Made by a program: the position numbers and the translations under genes. 64,000 nucleotides of DNA from Cinchona pubescens. Its lineage: Eukaryota; Streptophyta; Magnoliopsida; Gentianales; Rubiaceae. The stretch is taken from positions 1,922,001 through 1,986,000 of the forward strand of contig JANKKI010000026.1 in the NCBI GenBank assembly GCA_025175665.1, in the 5' to 3' direction. Under the pieces are notes generated by a model that was given only the letters and a program-made list of their open reading frames with translations, was not told the DNA's origin and searched no databases. Shown in pieces: positions 22,560 through 33,835 of the stretch. How positions within the stretch are numbered: the first letter of the stretch is position 1; each line of letters opens with the position of its first letter.

Positions 22560-24300
22560 GTAGCAACCAACCAGCAATAATGAGAAAGGAAGTTTGGGAG
22601 GTGTTGAGAGAAATTTAGGATCGGGAATACATTCTGAGAGGACTAGAACCCGATCACACATTCGGGTACCTTACCTAAGATGGATTTTTCAAACTTTAAG
22701 GGGATACGACCTAGGGAATGGATAAGAAAATGTCAGAAATATTTCTAATTATTCCACATTTTAAAAGATCAATGGCTAGATTTGGCTGAACTATATCTGG
22801 AAGGGAAGGCATATGTATGGTATTAGGGTTACAAGAGTCATAGAATTGAAGTTTCTTGGGAAGAATTCACCACTGAATTGTATATAAGATTTGGGGAATT
22901 GGGAAAATTGGATGTAATAGAAGAATTCAATAAGTTGCAAATGACTCTTCTATCCTAGCTTACCAAGAAAGGTTTGAGGAGTTGAATATGAAGTAATCTT
23001 AAGAACCCCTTTCTTCTCTAAAAGTTGTTATGATTCTTGTTTCTTGAGTGGCTTGCCTGAAGAACTCATAAGAGTAATGGTCATGATACATGCCCTAAAA
23101 ACCTTGTCTAAAGCCTTTGAGATTGCTAGACCTCAGGAATTTTCTTTTGATGCTATGTTTGAGAATTAAAACAGAAAAATGCTGCTAGAATTATACCTTT
23201 CACTGATTCATCAACATCAACTACTTCCATGAATGTGATACCTGCAATTCTAAACGTGGTTAAGAAACCTCTTAATCAACCTTTCAAGATAATCACAACA
23301 AGAGAGATACACTATAGAAGAGAGCATCACCCATGCTTCAAATGTGGAGAAAAATTTAACCATGGATATTAATGTAAACATAAAGAAATTCATTTGATCT
23401 TAGCACTGGATGATCAACACACCACATAGAAGTGGAGAGTGAGGTGATTGAATATCAAGGAGTTCATTCAACTAAAAAGGTGGAATTTTCCATACATTCC
23501 CTCTCAATAAAACTTACATACAACACTATCAAGCTTAAGGGAATGTGTCAAGAAAAAGAGGTGACAATCCTTGCTTGATGGTGGTAACTCACAAAATTTT
23601 GTTAAACCTGTGATTGCTTAGTTATCCTGAATCTATACCCCTTCAAAGTCAATGTAGCCAATGGAGACTTCCTAACATGTCATAGATATTATCCTAAATC
23701 TGCATTGGAAATGCAAGGCTATGAGTTTTCTCAGAACATGTACATATTGGAGAGAGCACCTTATGATTTGATTTTTGGGGTAGATTTGATAGTAGTTCAC
23801 AGTCCTATGACATTTGATTATGCCTACCTCAAGTTGGAGTTTAACAAGAATATGGAACATGCATTATTGTAAGGGGAGAAGAGGTCAACTAAAGTCTAGT
23901 TCTAAAAGGGTGCTTGAGTGGTATGAGCAGGTGAAGAAATCAACTATCAAACATTTCTGTGCAATGATGATCACAGAAGCTCATGTAACTTCATATAATC
24001 CACAAGCTCTAATTGATCTACTTGAGAACTATATGGATGTATTCAGCAAGCCAAAATCCTTACCCCCCATCAGATCTCACGCCTGTGACTATCAGATTCC
24101 TTTGATTCTTGAAGCCAAACCATTCAAATTAGTACCCTATAAATACCCATATATTTACAAAAATGAGATTGAAATACACGTCAGAGAAATGCTTCACAAG
24201 GGGATCATAAGAACCAGTCATAGCCCTTTTGCATCTCCTGTATTGTTAGTCAAGAAAAAAGTTGTCTCAAATCGCAAAAGTGTGCAAAGTATATATATAC
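22560..24300 (+). pseudogene. Ty3/gypsy gag-protease-RT start (second copy)
   Basis: A different gag begins near 22,678 (MDFSNFKGIRPREWIRKCQKYF), continues with LEGKAYVWY and SWEEFTTELYIRFGE, and has a zinc-knuckle-like CFKCGEKFNHGY near 23,335 whose last cysteine is displaced. A protease-like part (GGNSQNFV, YDLIFGVDL) follows at 23,575-23,800. From 23,940 the linker to reverse transcriptase reads VFSKPKSLPPIRSH, then REMLHKGIIRTSHSPFASP and VLLVKKK at about 24,250. There the coding similarity stops abruptly, so most of pol is absent. The motifs resemble the Reina type of chromovirus, tentatively. Confidence 0.75.
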
Positions 24301-24959
24301 AGCTAGTTGATAAGGTTTTCTGGTTCAAAGTTTAATCTATCATGAAAAACTAATTAATTGGAAAATGATTTACTAAATAAAGGTTCAAATCCAAAGATAC
24401 CTTTAATACAGACTAATTTCTAAATTTGTCAAGCTCATATTATTTTGAAAATAGTAGAGGATTGTTGGAGAATTTTTAAAATATGAAATGGTACAATATT
24501 ACTTATGAGTATTATCTATTCAAGTCAATAGATATGTCTATTCACAAAGGACATGGATTAGTGAATATGTATGTTTCAAAGTCTATTATAGGAGTTTTGC
24601 ATGCACTTTGAATTGTGGTCATTTTCTTTCATAAATAGGGAGGGAAATGAAACAAGTCATAGGATTGCTAAATTTGCAAAGACACTTTTACATGGTATAA
24701 AGTGGGAACAAAATTTCCCATGTGATTGATTGATCATAGTTATATATGAGGGCTATGCTCAGATATTGTAACTCTCATGTACCTATTAATGATTATATCA
24801 TTGCAAATATCATTTATGACAAAAAAGGTATGTTTCATAGTGAAAAATTATTTAAATATCTATAAATATATTGACATGTAACTTGTGAAAAAAGATGATC
24901 ATTCTCTTATTCTTCTTATTTATCCTTGAGAATAAGATATGTTTGTCAAAAGTTTGAAT
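24301..24959. other. AT-rich intergenic DNA
   Basis: No gene or repeat recognised between the broken RT and the solo LTR. Confidence 0.4.
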
Positions 24960-26729
24960 GTTTATGTAATATCCGAAATACCACTGGCCCACTTTATTCA
25001 ATTTAATAGATGAAGTTAGTAACTGTTTGGGGTCAATTTATAATTAAGGAAAGGTTGAGAGTCAAAAATAAATAACCAAACTATATGTCTACTACAAATA
25101 TTAAACGATTTTTCTTTCCTTAAATTTATTAATCTTCCTATCTCGAACAAGAGCAAAACATGAAGCTTGAGAGAGAGGGAGATGCATCATCTTCAGCAAG
25201 AGATTTTCATAATTGAGGTAAGAAATCCCTTTTTCTTAATTTTTATAAGTTGCTTTGAAGAATTAAGAGATAGGGGTTTAAGAATTTTTCAAGAACTTAT
25301 TGGGATTTTCCTAAACCTAAGTTGTGTGATGATTTAGAGATTTGAAATCAGTTTAATTGGATTTATTTTCTTGTTCTTAGTTATTAAAGTTAAACCATCA
25401 AATATATATGTTGAATTTAATAGATTTTGGTGTTTTTATAACCAGAATAGTAAAAAAATTTACTAAAACCGTAGCTGAAATTCTCAGGTAGCTTTGCTCG
25501 TCTATAGAAAATTAGCTATATTTCAGCATAGAAACAGTGGAATTGAGAACCAGCATACCCTCCTATGGGGATATAGACCTTCAAAATAGTGTAAATATGT
25601 TGTTCCGTTTCTTAGTATATTAATACCAGTTTTTCCATAAATTAGGCTAATAATCTGGTTCTACAACAGAGTATTTTCTGAATTACTCGTAACTTTAGAG
25701 CAAGTTATGTTTGGAATTTCGGAATGTTGTCTTCTTTAAGCTTATAATATTTTGAGTCTAATTTCTATTAGCACTAGCCTTGTGGTTTTTGAACAAATAT
25801 AACTTGAGTTATGAACATTTTTATTCAGCACTATTGGTGCTAAAATTATCAAGGTTAACCTTACCATGCTACAGATCAAGCAATATTAGGGACCTAATGA
25901 GGTTACTATTGTTTTGATTATTTCTTAGACTATAAAGAAGTTTTTTATGTTCTAATTTTACTGTTATGAAGGATTAATATGAGTTCAAGTAGCTTGGGAT
26001 TCAGACTTGGAAATATTTTGGTTACTTGGTAAGTGCCTTTTTCATGTCTCTATGGTTTTTAAAAGGTGACTTCTTAAGTACTTTTGTACAAAATGATTAA
26101 TAATGGTTTGAAAAAATATTTTTAGTATTAAATTAGATTGAGCATATGTGTAATTTGTTTGGTGATTGTATGCCTATGAATGATTGCTTTATATGGTATC
26201 TTTAACATCATTGGACTCATCAAACCAGTAAAGGAATGAGAAAAGATATTGAATTGTTATGTTAAAATGTTGGTATGGCTCTCCCACGGGATACAATAGT
26301 GGACTAATAGTCCCGTTATGGGTTATAATAGTGACCGTAGTATGATATCCAGAATTACATTTTAACTGACATATGTCTCTATTATGGGTAAGAATAGGGG
26401 GTAACGGCCCTATCACGGGTTATAATAGTGACTATAGCATATTCTTTAGTTGAAGGCAGATGAAAAAGGAAAAAGATTCTGAGAATTAAATAGAACAAAT
26501 TTGAGAAAATGTATCCATACATAATTGTTTATACTACATATATATGATGCATGACTATGATTAAATTGTTGCGAAATGATTTTCATTAAATTTAATATAT
26601 ACTTTTAAAATGTATTAAATCTAGTGGAGATATGACTGAATTACTTACTGATCAAGTTGACGCTCATCCCCACTAAACTGATTCTCTTGCAGATGATCAG
26701 GTTTAGATCGCTTCAAAGACAAGTTTTCA

Positions 26730-29207
26730 TGCCGCAAATCCCCATAATTTTAAAAAAAAGAGAGATAATAATAGTATTAGTATTTGATAATATCTAATAT
26801 ACTATGAATTTTATTTAGATTTTAACTACTTGTCATTGTTCAATAAAAAAATTTGTTATGTGGTATGTTCATAAGAGAAGACTTAATTCTTATCAATCCG
26901 GGTTTTCTTATTCGTCTTGTGTTATTTAATTTGGACTAACCTTGTATCTAAAAACATTTTTTGTTTTAAGTACAAATCTTTTGCTAATTATTTGTTTATT
27001 TTTGTAATTAATTTTACTTTCAGCCAACTTAAGTAATCTAAAAATAGTAAGATATGAGGGAAAATTAGCTAATTTGTAGGAGTTAAAATATATATAAATA
27101 GGTGACTCTATGGTGGTTAAACATTATTTACTTGGCCGATATTTTGGGAGCTTTGGAGAGAGAGTTTATGTGTACATTAGGAACTTGTCATATATTGAAT
27201 ACGATATAACTATATAAGCTAAATTTTTCAATAATTCTATTTTATTATATATGTTATTTGTATATAGAATATCATGCCTAAAATTATGTTTTTCATTAAT
27301 TATTATTATTTGATTGACTGATTTTGATAAGTTTAGTTGTATTTTTTTAGAAGTTGGATTATTTCAGAGTATAAGAATTTATTATTTTATTTCATTTTTT
27401 TTAAAATTATTTTTGTATAGTTAAAATTAGGATTTTTTGAAAAAAAAACTATTGCTGGTAGTAGATAGGTTTTGGTGATAATATATGGTGGTGGTAAGTT
27501 GGCCAACGAAAAGGAAGGAGTAGAGAAGGAAGAGGAAAGAGGAAAAGACAAGAAAGTAGGAGAGAGAAGATAAGTTGACTAGGAAAGAGAAGAAAAAAAT
27601 AAAAAAAGGAGAGAGAGAGGACCTAGATGAGTTGACGGGACAAGAAGTGCAGAAAGTTTTAAATGGCTTGGGCTAATTGCATAACAAGTCCCTTAGGTTC
27701 TGTGATTTAGAGTATGGTTGGAAGATTTAAATAATTTTGATATAAGTAATTTGAAAGTTATTGTAGGAGTATCTTTGTAATAACTAAATAAATGTTTTTT
27801 TTGGTAGTAATACTAGTAATTGTATTTAAATGTTGTATCTTTAAACATTTTTGAAGAAAATATATATTTTATTATAATACGAACATGATTAAATACTTTG
27901 GAACTTGAATAATTTTTGATCGACAGCATGATAGTTTATATACAAACGCATTTGTTTTGAAATTAAACTTAAGTAATGTTTGATGATTTTGTATAGGAAA
28001 TTAGTTGGGTTCTTTGCTATGTTTTTGCTATTTTGAGGTAAGTGGTTACTGCCCTTTTGTGTTTTCAAAAAATGTGTTGTCTAAAATGTTACTTTCGATA
28101 ATGTGATAATTTGTTTATTAAACTTGAATAACCTTACATAGATACTTAAATTGTTTTATATTATGAGATTTTATAAGTGGTATTATTTTAAAGTTTGTAT
28201 GATTGTTTCGCATATGTATGTTTGAATTATTTGTTCGGTAATTAATAATGGATCAAGACTCTTAAAATAATCACGAATAGTCGGTAGGAACTATAGTTTT
28301 GCATTTTTTGAACTAACAAATAAAATAATTTTCGGCTTCTAAACTCCGAACTTCGATTTCTAGCTAAGATGGTTTTTGCGAGACCTCTTAGTAACCTTTT
28401 CTAGTGGGGTCTCTTAGCACTAGGTTGAGTATTCAGTAAGTAAATGATACCGTGTTTATTGTATGAACCTATAATGAACCATAATATGAACTTTGAATTC
28501 TGATAATGAATTTTGATTATGCTATTTTGATTAAGATTTTGCTTTTGAAAATTTGATTCTAAGTTAGATTCCAATTCCTATTTTGAACTTCTGATCTATG
28601 TGAAAGCTCTTTTGTAAATCTTTGATCTAATACGCCACTTTCTCTAAATATATGTAAGTATGATTTTCGAAAACACATTTGGAAAAGAAACTTTTGCCGT
28701 TATTGGAAATAAGATTTTTGTTTTGATTTATGATATAACTTTTTGGAGTACTTATGTACGACTGTGTGATGAAACCTTGTAAAAAATATATATGTAACTT
28801 GCTTGGTCTAGCAAAGACGGTATTAGCTGCTTACTGAGTGACTTGTCGCTCATCCAATTATAACATATTTGTAGAATTAGAGATTGTATGAGGATGATCA
28901 TGTGTATAAGAAATTGGTGCATACCGATGGTTAGACTTCTGACTTCCAAGGAAAGTTATTATTATTAGCTAACTAAGAATTTGAAAAAAAATAATTAGGA
29001 TATTTTGATTTCCTTTTTGTATTGCCTTGGAACCATCGGACTATTTAGCTGCTTATTCAAGTTGGTTGATGATCAATTCTTAAGGATTGTTTTATAATTT
29101 AATGAAGATATTTTGCTTATATTTCATTTTTATTACCTTGTCTGCCTTTGAGGGGTAACTCTTGAAGGTATGACAGTTGTCTTGAAGGTATGACAGTTGT
29201 CATGATA
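26730..29207 (+). repeat. 5' LTR of Tekay-like element
   Basis: Starts TGCCGCAAATCCCCATAATTT, aligned with the start at 36,282. Shared landmarks include TTGTTATGTGGTATGTTCA, a C-poor A/G-rich tract near 27,520, and TCTTAGCACTAGG. Near its end CTTGAAGGTATGACAGTTGT is duplicated in tandem (29,161-29,200), which the other LTR lacks. Confidence 0.82.
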
Positions 29208-29214
29208 GTTTAAG

Positions 29215-29227
29215 TGGTATTAGAGCT
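29215..29227 (+). promoter_or_regulatory. Primer-binding site (initiator Met tRNA type)
   Basis: TGGTATTAGAGCT differs by one base from the TGGTATCAGAGC start of the common plant site and lies a few bases after the LTR. Confidence 0.75.
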
Positions 29228-30197
29228 AACGTTTAGGATCTGTGAGGCAACCATTAAGGATTAGAATATGGAGATTTAAGTAACTTTGATGACTTTGAAT
29301 ATTTTTGGATTGAGACTAATTAGGCATGTGATTCAAAGTGCGTATATTGGATTTAGTTATATAAAAATAAGGAGATGAAGGTATTACAGATAAGAGAAAA
29401 TTGGGAATAATTGGAATTGAATGACAAATGTGAAAAAAAAAGGTAGACGACCTTCGAGGAACGGATGTGGGTTGTTAGAGCCTTAGTTTAGAATTGATTT
29501 TTGTTGGGTCAAAATCTAAGATGGAGATTCTTAAGTGCCCTATGGGAAGAAATGAAGACTCGAGATTAAGATGGACATGTTATTGAAATATCAAGATGGT
29601 ATCCCTTCTAAGGATAAGGGAAATGACAGGGATAATATTTTGAAGATCCTTTGAGAGTCAAGAGTAAAGAAATTAAGAATATGATAATATTAGTTGATTT
29701 TTGAATTTTTAGTAGCTATTTGTGATAGAAATTTGGTTCAATTTTTGAATAATTTAGTGTTTCGATATTGCTAAGGTTATGTTCTAGAAAACATTATGTG
29801 TTGTTTTGATGAAAGTATGATTTATTTCCTTAAAACTTGTTTTATTTTCAAAAGAATTTTCTTATACTTGTGTCATATTTTGTAAAATTAGAATTTTTTT
29901 TCTAAAAAAAAGATGATTTAAATTTGTCACAACTCATTTTGTTTTTAAAAAAAACAAAAAAATATTCTATACTTATGTTACATTTTGTAAATTGTAATTT
30001 TTTAAAATTGATATTTGATTTAAGAGATATTGCCAATTACGGAATCTACTAGATTGAAAATTTGAGGCAAATACCTAACATGACAGTTATGGAGTACTCT
30101 TTTATGTTGTGGTATTGGGAAGATTTGTTTCTACAATATGACCGAGTACAATGTACAAAGGACATGAAAGTTATTAAGGATAACATGAAATTTACAA
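29228..30197 (+). pseudogene. Decayed gag region of Tekay-like element
   Basis: Mostly non-coding after decay. The last part (30,062 onwards) reads MTVMEYSFMLWYWEDLF in one frame, similar in layout to the MTV-EY-F--L--Y block of gypsy gag. The copia insertion follows. The assignment depends on position as much as on sequence. Confidence 0.45.
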
Positions 30198-30546
30198 TGT
30201 ACAAAAGTGAGGTTTATAATGTAAAAACCTTTGGCTTAACTAGAGAAACTTGGTGTAAGGGTGAGCCTACTTTGTATACAAAAAGGTTATTGCCTTACCT
30301 TCTTTGAAGAGGCACTACTAGTGGATGTACTCCAAACTTGATGAGTTTGGGAGTTTGGTTTGATATTTTTCATCTCAATCTTTTTATTTGTTCTTTAAAC
30401 TTCAATTGTTAAATATTTATCTTTGATCATTTGTGTTTAACTGTTCATTTATTGCACAAAATTTGTATTTTCACTAAGCACATTGAAAGGTTTATTTTTA
30501 GAGACAACCTAATTCACCCCCTTCTTAGGTTGCTTTTGGGCCAACA
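30198..30546 (+). repeat. Truncated 5' LTR of copia element
   Basis: Aligns with 33,463-33,822, including AGGCACTACTAGTGGATGTACT. About 0.7 kb of the 5' side of the LTR is missing. Confidence 0.85.
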
Positions 30547-30559
30547 ATTGGTATCAGAG
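30547..30559 (+). promoter_or_regulatory. Primer-binding site
   Basis: ATTGGTATCAGAG directly follows the LTR terminus CCAACA and fits an initiator methionine tRNA primer. Confidence 0.8.
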
Positions 30560-30654
30560 TTTAGTCTCTTCTTGTTTTGGTTAAAGATTATTATGGCAAC
30601 CAATAAAACTTTATTTTTAGAGGGGTATTCCATTACTAGACTTCCCATGTGTTA

Positions 30655-32090
30655 ATGACATTGATTTTGTTATTTGGAAGGAAAGAATGAAAATTTTCAT
30701 ACAATCCATTGATATTGATTTGTGGTACATTATTGATGAAGGTCCTTTTGAGGCTAATATTCTTGATGAAAAAACACATAGATTAAGGTCTAAGACTATA
30801 TATCAGTTAAATGCACAAAATAGAGTAAATTTATCTTTAAATGTTAAATCCATGAATATTTTGTATAATACTTTGTATGCAGATGAGTCTTCTAAAGTGA
30901 AAGGTTGCAAATCGGCCAAGAAGATATGGGACAAATTGAAAGAAATTCATGAAGGAAATGAAGATATAAGAGAGTAAAAGAAGTCACTTCTTGTGGATAA
31001 ACATGAATCCTTCAAAATGTAACCTCATGAGAATATTGATAAAATCTGTTGTAGGATCAATGATATTGTAAAGGATTTGTAAGGTTTAGGTAAAGAATAT
31101 TCTTTGGATGAAAAGAATAGAAAGATTTTGAATGCTTTACCCAAGGAATGGAAAACCTAAATCCATTGTCATAGAAGAGTCTAAGAATTTAAATTCTATG
31201 CCTATTGAGTCTTTGATTAATTCACTAACCTCCTTTGAATTGAAGTTGAAATATAAGGTACAAGATGATAAGGAGGCAAGAGCAAAAAGAGGCATAGCAT
31301 TAAAGGTTTCACAAAAATATACAAGCAAGAAGCCAAGTGAAAAATGCTATGAATATGGCAAATCGGGACCTCTTGCAAATGAGTGTTTATCAAAAAAGAG
31401 GAAAGACTCAAGGAAGCCTCGCTTCAACAATTTCCAAATCACATGGTATGATTGCAATTCGGATGAAACAGTTGAAGAAGAACATGAGACGGATCAAATG
31501 GCTTTTATGGCTCTTGGAAATAATGAGGTATCCTCTAGTTATGATTCTTGTGATGATGATAATGATGTTGAATCATTTATTTTTAAAATGCATGAATGTT
31601 TGAAAGAATCATATGCTAGGAACAAGGAGCTAAAAATCAAGATTTATCCTTTAGCTTGAGTGCTAACTCAAAGCTTGTGCATGAAAATAATTTGTTGACA
31701 AAAGAAATGATTCTTTAAAAAAAGGATTTGATGTGAAAACCAAGATCAAGGAAGAACAAGCTTCATTAAAGAAGAGATTAGATGATCTTGTTGTCCTTTA
31801 ACAAAAGAAAAAGGAAAATGTTTTTGAAAAGAAAAGAACTAGAATTTTGCATATCAACAAAATTTTTGTCACCTATAGAAAGGATGATTTGTGCTTTATT
31901 AAATCTAAATCTTCCTTGATTGGCAATAAGAATATTGTATGCTATTATTGTCATCAACATGGTCATGTAAAGAAAGATTGTAACGTTAAAAGAAATGAAA
32001 AATTGGGAATCAAATCTATATGGATATTAAGTGAATTCACAAACTCAAGTAAAGCCAAGGAAGTTTGGGTACCAAAAGTTGTTATTTAAT
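30655..32090 (+). pseudogene. Copia gag remnant
   Basis: The frame from about 30,655 reads VIWKERMKIFIQSIDIDLWY, the start of SIRE-type gag. It is open to 30,977 and then has stops. From 31,150 it continues with SMPIESLINSLTSFELKLKY and a zinc knuckle CYEYGKSGPLANEC in which the second cysteine is Tyr and the histidine is Pro, so it could not bind zinc normally. A later knuckle CYYCHQHGHVKKDC near 31,950 is intact. The end reads KEVWVPKVVI at 32,089, close to the normal protease border. Confidence 0.8.
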
Positions 32091-32724
32091 TTTTTTATGT
32101 AGGTATGCTTGGAGAGTACCAAAGGATTCAAGATGGATTATCAATGGAAGGTATTCAAGGAACATATGAGCTAAGACGACGTTGAAATGGTAACATTTAA
32201 ATTTGTTAGAATATGTTAATATGAACTATGACATCTTGAATATTGGTCAACTTTGTGATTGAATTTGTTTAGAATGCTTGGTATAAGTATCCCAAATTTT
32301 TGTCTATATTAAGTCACTATTTGCAAAAGAAAGGGAGAGCATTCTCTTTTTTAAATGGATTACTTGTAGAAATTAATTTGCATCACATATGCTTTATTGT
32401 TTTGATGATGGTTTTGGTAAAGAATGAGCGAAAAATGCCTTGATGTTAATCCTTTGCATAAATTTCCTTGTTTCTACTTGATTATTTATTTTTAAAGGGA
32501 AGAAATATTTTAAACTTGAATTATCGTTTATATATTTACTTGAATTGCATGCATAGTTTGGGGGAGATTGTGTGTATAAATTGCTTTATATTATAATGTT
32601 TTGATGATGCCAAAAGGGGGAGAAATAATGGACAAAACTTCTTGTCTTTGTGCTTCGTATTTTATGTGATTGTTTTTGGAATTATCCAATTGATTTGTCA
32701 TCATCAGAAAGGGAGAGATTATTG
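32091..32724 (+). other. Remnant between copia gag and 3' LTR
   Basis: Scraps such as NIGQLCD near 32,240 recall the start of pol, but protease, integrase and reverse transcriptase are missing. The purine-rich AGAAAGGGAGAGA at 32,708-32,720 is the probable polypurine tract. Confidence 0.6.
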
Positions 32725-33822
32725 AACCCCAGTTATGATAATCATGTTTTGATGACGACCAAATCGTACTAATGGCCTGAGAACAAGTGTGCAAGAAAAA
32801 TAGGAACGTTCAGACAAAAATGATCATCTAAACACAATCAAGAAAAACAACTAAAATATGAACAACTCTTAACGGATGATGAAGAACGTTTGAAAGAAAG
32901 AAGCTCGGATACAAGGGAGCATCCAAAATATGACTAGACAACATCGAAGAAGAACACATCTTTCGGATGCAGATAACTGTTCGAAGGATAGTGCTTCGGA
33001 CATAAAAGACTGTCTAAGACAAGGAATCTGAAAGCCAAAAGAATCGGATATTGAAAACCGTCCAAAGAAAAAAGCTCGAATGAAGAAATTTTTTGTCAAA
33101 GCTATAGGACATATATGACCGTCTGAGACACCGTTCATAAAGCTGTAGGATGTATATGACCGTCTGAGACACTGTTCATCAAGCTGTAGGACGCATGATC
33201 AGACGTCTGAACTCCTAACGACTAGTTTTTTATAGCTAATTTTTTGACCATTGGAGCTCAAATTTTAGCACATCTTTCATCTATAAATAGCCTAATGACG
33301 TCTAAATGATGGAAGAGTTATTTGGGGAGAAATAGGCTAAAATATTCTGGGTTGTATTGGTTTGGGTAGTATAGTTCTCTTGTTCAACTAGAGGGAATTA
33401 GGGTAAGTAAGAGTAGACTAGTGAGTGATCTTCAAGTGTAAGAGTAGAGGGATAACGGGTATACAAAAGTGAGGTTGTAATGTAAAACCCTTTGGCTCAA
33501 CTAGAGAAATTTAGTTGGTATAAGGGTGAGCCTACTTTTTGTATAAAAAAGTTATTGTCTCACCTTCTTTGAAGAGGCACTACTAGTGGATGTACTGCAG
33601 GTTTGATGAGCTTGAAAGTTTGGTTTGAGATTCTTCATCTCTATCTTTTTATTTGTTCTTTAAGTTTCAATTGTTATATATTTACAAAGTATCAATCTTT
33701 GATCATTTGTGCTTAAGTGTTCATTTGTTGCACAAAGTTTACATTTTCATTAAGTACATTAAAATGTTTGCTTTTAGAGACAACCTAATTTATCCCCCTC
33801 TTAGGTTGCTTTTGGGCCAACA
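32725..33822 (+). repeat. 3' LTR of copia element (1.1 kb)
   Basis: Starts TGAACCCCAG after the purine tract and ends GGGCCAACA. It contains a 41-bp tandem repeat (33,098-33,205) and several short GTCCGA/TCGGA-like motifs. The host sequence CAAGAATATT follows. Confidence 0.82.
33098..33205 (+). repeat. 41-bp tandem repeat inside LTR
   Basis: AAAGCTATAGGAC (33,098), AAAGCTGTAGGATG (33,139) and CAAGCTGTAGGACG (33,180) start two full units and one partial. Each full unit contains TATATGACCGTCTGAGACAC. Confidence 0.85.
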
Positions 33823-33835
33823 CAAGAATATTATT

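Larger units (their letters stand above)
30198..33822 (+). mobile_element. Deleted Ty1/copia element (SIRE-like), plus strand
   Basis: The 3' LTR is 32,725-33,822; the left LTR keeps only its last 349 bp (30,198-30,546). Both end in GGTTGCTTTTGGGCCAACA. The primer-binding site ATTGGTATCAGAG follows the left LTR. Only gag-like sequence remains inside and pol is absent. The LTR end is the reverse complement of the start of the element at 48,031 (TGTTGGTCCCAAAGCAACC), and the gags are similar, so both belong to one family. It interrupts the Tekay-like element, whose pol resumes right after 33,822. Confidence 0.82.

Noticed and set aside
28900..28915. ATGTGTATAAG, like the reversed mosaic end
   Set aside because: The same bases occur at the matching place of the other LTR (about 38,488), so they belong to the element and match the adapter by chance.
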